From NCBI GenBank assembly GCA_044359885.1, contig JBIKLI010000220.1:1-7436 (forward strand): a stretch of DNA of 7,436 nucleotides, in the 5' to 3' direction. This stretch comes from CAIOSQ01 sp044359885. Its GTDB lineage: Bacteria > Pseudomonadota > Alphaproteobacteria > CACIAM-22H2. How positions within the stretch are numbered: the stretch's first letter is position 1; every line of letters starts with the position of its first letter. Positions 6,105-7,436 of this stretch are shown piece after piece. The notes beneath the pieces are model-generated. The model saw only the letters and a list, made by a program, of their open reading frames with translations, had not been told where the DNA came from and searched no databases. Both the position numbers and the translations under genes were made by a program.

Positions 6105-6869
6105 TCAGGCGTGTCCCGCATCGACGCGCAGGGACTGCGCCGTGATCGCGGCGCTGTCGTCGGCCGCCAGGAACAGGGCCATGCGCGCCACGTCCGGCGG
6201 CTCGACCAGCCGGTCGAGGCATTGCTCGCGGCGGAAGCGCGCCATCGTCTCCTCGGTCCACCACAGCGCCACCTGGCGCTCCGTCAGCGTCGCGCCCGGC
6301 ACGATCGCGTTGACGCGGATGTTCATCGGCCCCAGCTCGCGCGCCATCGTCCGGGTCAGACCCTCGACCGCCGCCTTGGCGGTGGTGTACCCCACCATGC
6401 CGGGCGTCTTGCGCATCCAGCTGATCGACCCGAAATTGACGATCGATCCGCCGCCCGCCGCAGCCATGCCCGGCACCACCGCCTGCAGCGCGAAGAACTG
6501 GTGCCGCAGATTGACGTCCAGCGCGGAGTCCCAATATTCCGGGGTCACGTCGCGCCAGTCGTGCCGGTCGTCGCGCGCCGCGTTGTTGACGAGCACCCGC
6601 ACCGCGCCGAGCGCGGCCTCGACCCGCGCCACCGCGGCGCGCAGCGCGGCGATGTCCCGCAGATCGGCTTCGAGGAAGAGCGGCCGCGGATCGCCCGACG
6701 CCCCGATCGCCTCGGCGAGCGCCTCGCTCGGGCCGGCTTCGATGTCGACGAAGGCGACGCGCGCGCCCTGGGCGCAGAAATGCCGGACGATCGACGCGCC
6801 GATGCCCGACCCGCCCCCGGTGACCAGGACGACACGCCCGGCCAGGCTGGGATAGGATGCGTATGCCAT
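6105..6869 (-). CDS. SDR-family sugar 1-dehydrogenase (aldose to aldonolactone), candidate sulfosugar dehydrogenase
   Basis: This 254-residue classical short-chain dehydrogenase has a TGGGSGIG cofactor loop (17-24), Asp42 at the end of strand 2 (favouring NAD), NNAA (95-98), and catalytic Asn120, Ser148, Tyr161 and Lys165 (YTTAK). YPSLAG, DDRH, VNLRHQFFALQAVVPGM, NFGSISW and QCLDRLVEP closely follow the Caulobacter D-xylose dehydrogenase type, a group that also contains L-fucose and, in the sulfo-Entner-Doudoroff route, sulfoquinovose dehydrogenases. The likely reaction is oxidation of a cyclic aldose to its lactone. The substrate is unknown; Arg153 and Lys154 in the Ser-Tyr loop could favour an anionic sugar, which is inference. 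The ATG at 6869 is supported by AGGAAGGA 6 bases upstream and by alignment of YPSL. It is the first gene of the minus-strand block and its start overlaps that of the divergent epimerase. Confidence 0.9.
   Translation of the reverse strand: MAYASYPSLAGRVVLVTGGGSGIGASIVRHFCAQGARVAFVDIEAGPSEALAEAIGASGDPRPLFLEADLRDIAALRAAVARVEAALGAVRVLVNNAARDDRHDWRDVTPEYWDSALDVNLRHQFFALQAVVPGMAAAGGGSIVNFGSISWMRKTPGMVGYTTAKAAVEGLTRTMARELGPMNIRVNAIVPGATLTERQVALWWTEETMARFRREQCLDRLVEPPDVARMALFLAADDSAAITAQSLRVDAGHA
6829..6858 (+). promoter_or_regulatory. Weak candidate promoter for the aldose 1-epimerase gene
   Basis: ACGACA (6829-6834) and TAGGAT (6853-6858) are 18 bases apart, each with four of six consensus bases, inside the 5' end of the SDR gene. 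Transcription would start within a few bases of the epimerase ATG, implying a leaderless or nearly leaderless message. Low confidence. Confidence 0.2.
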
Positions 6870-7436
6870 GACAGATCCTTCCTTTCCGCACCCGGCTTCC
6901 GCCGGGTCCCTGCTGGCCTTGCGCGCGGGCGACCTCGCCCTCGACCTCGCCCCGGCCAGCGGCGGCATCATCGCCGGTTTCCGCCATCGCGAAAGCCTCC
7001 TGATGCGGGCCCCCGACCCCGCCCTGATCGCCGCCGGCAATCCGCGCGGCGGCGCGTCATGGCCGCTGGTCCCCTATTCCAACCGCATCCGCAACGGCCG
7101 GATGCGATGGGAGGGCCGCGACATCGAATTGTCCCTCGACACGCTGAGCGGGCCGCACGCGATCCATGGCGATGGCTGGCGCCGGGCGTGGGAGGTCGTG
7201 GCCGCCAATGCCGGCGAGGCCGATCTGCGCTGCCGCCATCCGGGCGACGGGTTCTGGCCCTTCGCCTACGAGGCACGACAGCGCTTCACCCTTTCGCCGC
7301 ACGGGGTCCGGCTGGAGATGTCCATCACCAATGCCGGGCTGCGTCCCATGCCGGCCGGTCTCGGGCATCATCCGTATTTCCGGCGGACACCCGAGACGCG
7401 GCTCGCGGTCGCGCTCGGCGACATGTGGCAGGGCGA
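6868..7436 (+). CDS. Aldose 1-epimerase (mutarotase), N-terminal part
   Basis: The frame is open from ATG 6868 to the window edge, giving 189 residues of a protein usually around 290-300 long. Galactose-mutarotase fold marks are LAPASGGIIAGFR (27-39), PLVPYSNRIRNG (66-77; Asn72 and Arg73 bind substrate), HGDGW (100-104, catalytic His100) and GLGHHPYF (164-171, second catalytic His). It interconverts alpha and beta anomers of an aldose, supplying the anomer oxidised by a 1-dehydrogenase; mutarotases accompany sugar dehydrogenases and sulfoquinovose clusters. The upstream in-frame stop is TAG at 6853, so 6868 is the first possible ATG; AGGA lies 10 bases upstream. TTG 6919 is an in-frame alternative that would begin at LRAGDLALDLAP, but it has no ribosome binding site. 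Divergent from, and overlapping at the start codon with, the SDR gene. The catalytic Glu would lie off the window. Confidence 0.9.
   Translation, partial: MTDPSFPHPASAGSLLALRAGDLALDLAPASGGIIAGFRHRESLLMRAPDPALIAAGNPRGGASWPLVPYSNRIRNGRMRWEGRDIELSLDTLSGPHAIHGDGWRRAWEVVAANAGEADLRCRHPGDGFWPFAYEARQRFTLSPHGVRLEMSITNAGLRPMPAGLGHHPYFRRTPETRLAVALGDMWQG
6876..6883 (-). promoter_or_regulatory. Ribosome binding site of the SDR gene
   Basis: AGGAAGGA on the minus strand ends 6 bases before the ATG at 6869. It fixes that start even though the site lies inside codons 3-6 of the divergent epimerase gene. Confidence 0.75.
6890..6907. promoter_or_regulatory. 7-4-7 inverted repeat at the divergent start region
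   Basis: ACCCGGC and GCCGGGT flank TTCC exactly. As minus-strand RNA it forms a 7-pair hairpin capped by GGAA, a GNRA tetraloop, ending 6 bases before the SDR ribosome binding site. As DNA it could be an operator serving both divergent genes. It is also codons 8-14 of the epimerase, so coding constraint may contribute. Confidence 0.4.

Noticed and set aside
6930..6951. 10-base direct repeat with 12-base period (CGACCTCGCC twice)
   Set aside because: It encodes the alternating DLALDLAP beta-strand of the mutarotase, so repetition of codons explains it without a regulatory role.
6908..7000. Promoter for the SDR gene inside the mutarotase coding region
   Set aside because: The best pair (a TTTCGC-like and a GATGAT-like hexamer) matches consensus too poorly to report, although a promoter must exist near here.

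Overview
The window comes from a GC-rich bacterium, most likely an alphaproteobacterium. The support is strong G/C bias at third codon positions, an SDR very like the Caulobacter D-xylose dehydrogenase type, an OpgC-domain protein, and GTG/TTG starts. There are no RNA genes, mobile elements or CRISPR arrays, and base composition looks even throughout. The taxonomic call is an inference from protein character.

Layout. At the left edge is the 3' end of a plus-strand enolase-superfamily (mandelate racemase type) acid-sugar dehydratase, stopping at 331. It converges on a seven-gene minus-strand block (6869 down to 357). In transcription order the block holds: a sugar 1-dehydrogenase (SDR), suyA, suyB, a TauE/SafE sulfite exporter, an aldo/keto reductase, an Ldh_2-family dehydrogenase (ComC-like) and an OpgC-like membrane acyltransferase. 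At the right edge a plus-strand aldose 1-epimerase begins at 6868. Its ATG overlaps the ATG of the SDR gene by two bases, head to head, and the gene runs off the window. No gap exceeds about 125 bases.

Reading of the system. The two 'UxaA-family' proteins look like the alpha and beta subunits of (2R)-3-sulfolactate sulfo-lyase (SuyAB), not altronate dehydratase. The beta subunit has Arg where UxaA has the Cys of its Y-G-C motif, and it lacks the Cys of the G-C-E motif. The small SAF-domain subunit ends in KTKRW. A sulfite exporter directly downstream and a probable (R)-sulfolactate dehydrogenase in the same block support this. With the mutarotase, the sugar dehydrogenase and the acid-sugar dehydratase, the window looks like part of a pathway that oxidises a sulfonated sugar (sulfoquinovose is the obvious candidate) to its aldonate, dehydrates it, and finally splits sulfolactate into pyruvate and sulfite for export. 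An aldolase, a sulfolactaldehyde dehydrogenase, a lactonase and a glycosidase are not in the window. Upstream sulfosugar chemistry is therefore inference; the sulfolactate end is better supported.

Regulatory structure. There is a candidate sigma70-type promoter between the SDR gene and suyA. Stem-loops, each with a 7-base loop, lie in all three non-overlapping junctions downstream of suyB. A 7-4-7 inverted repeat sits just upstream of the SDR ribosome binding site, inside the start of the epimerase gene.
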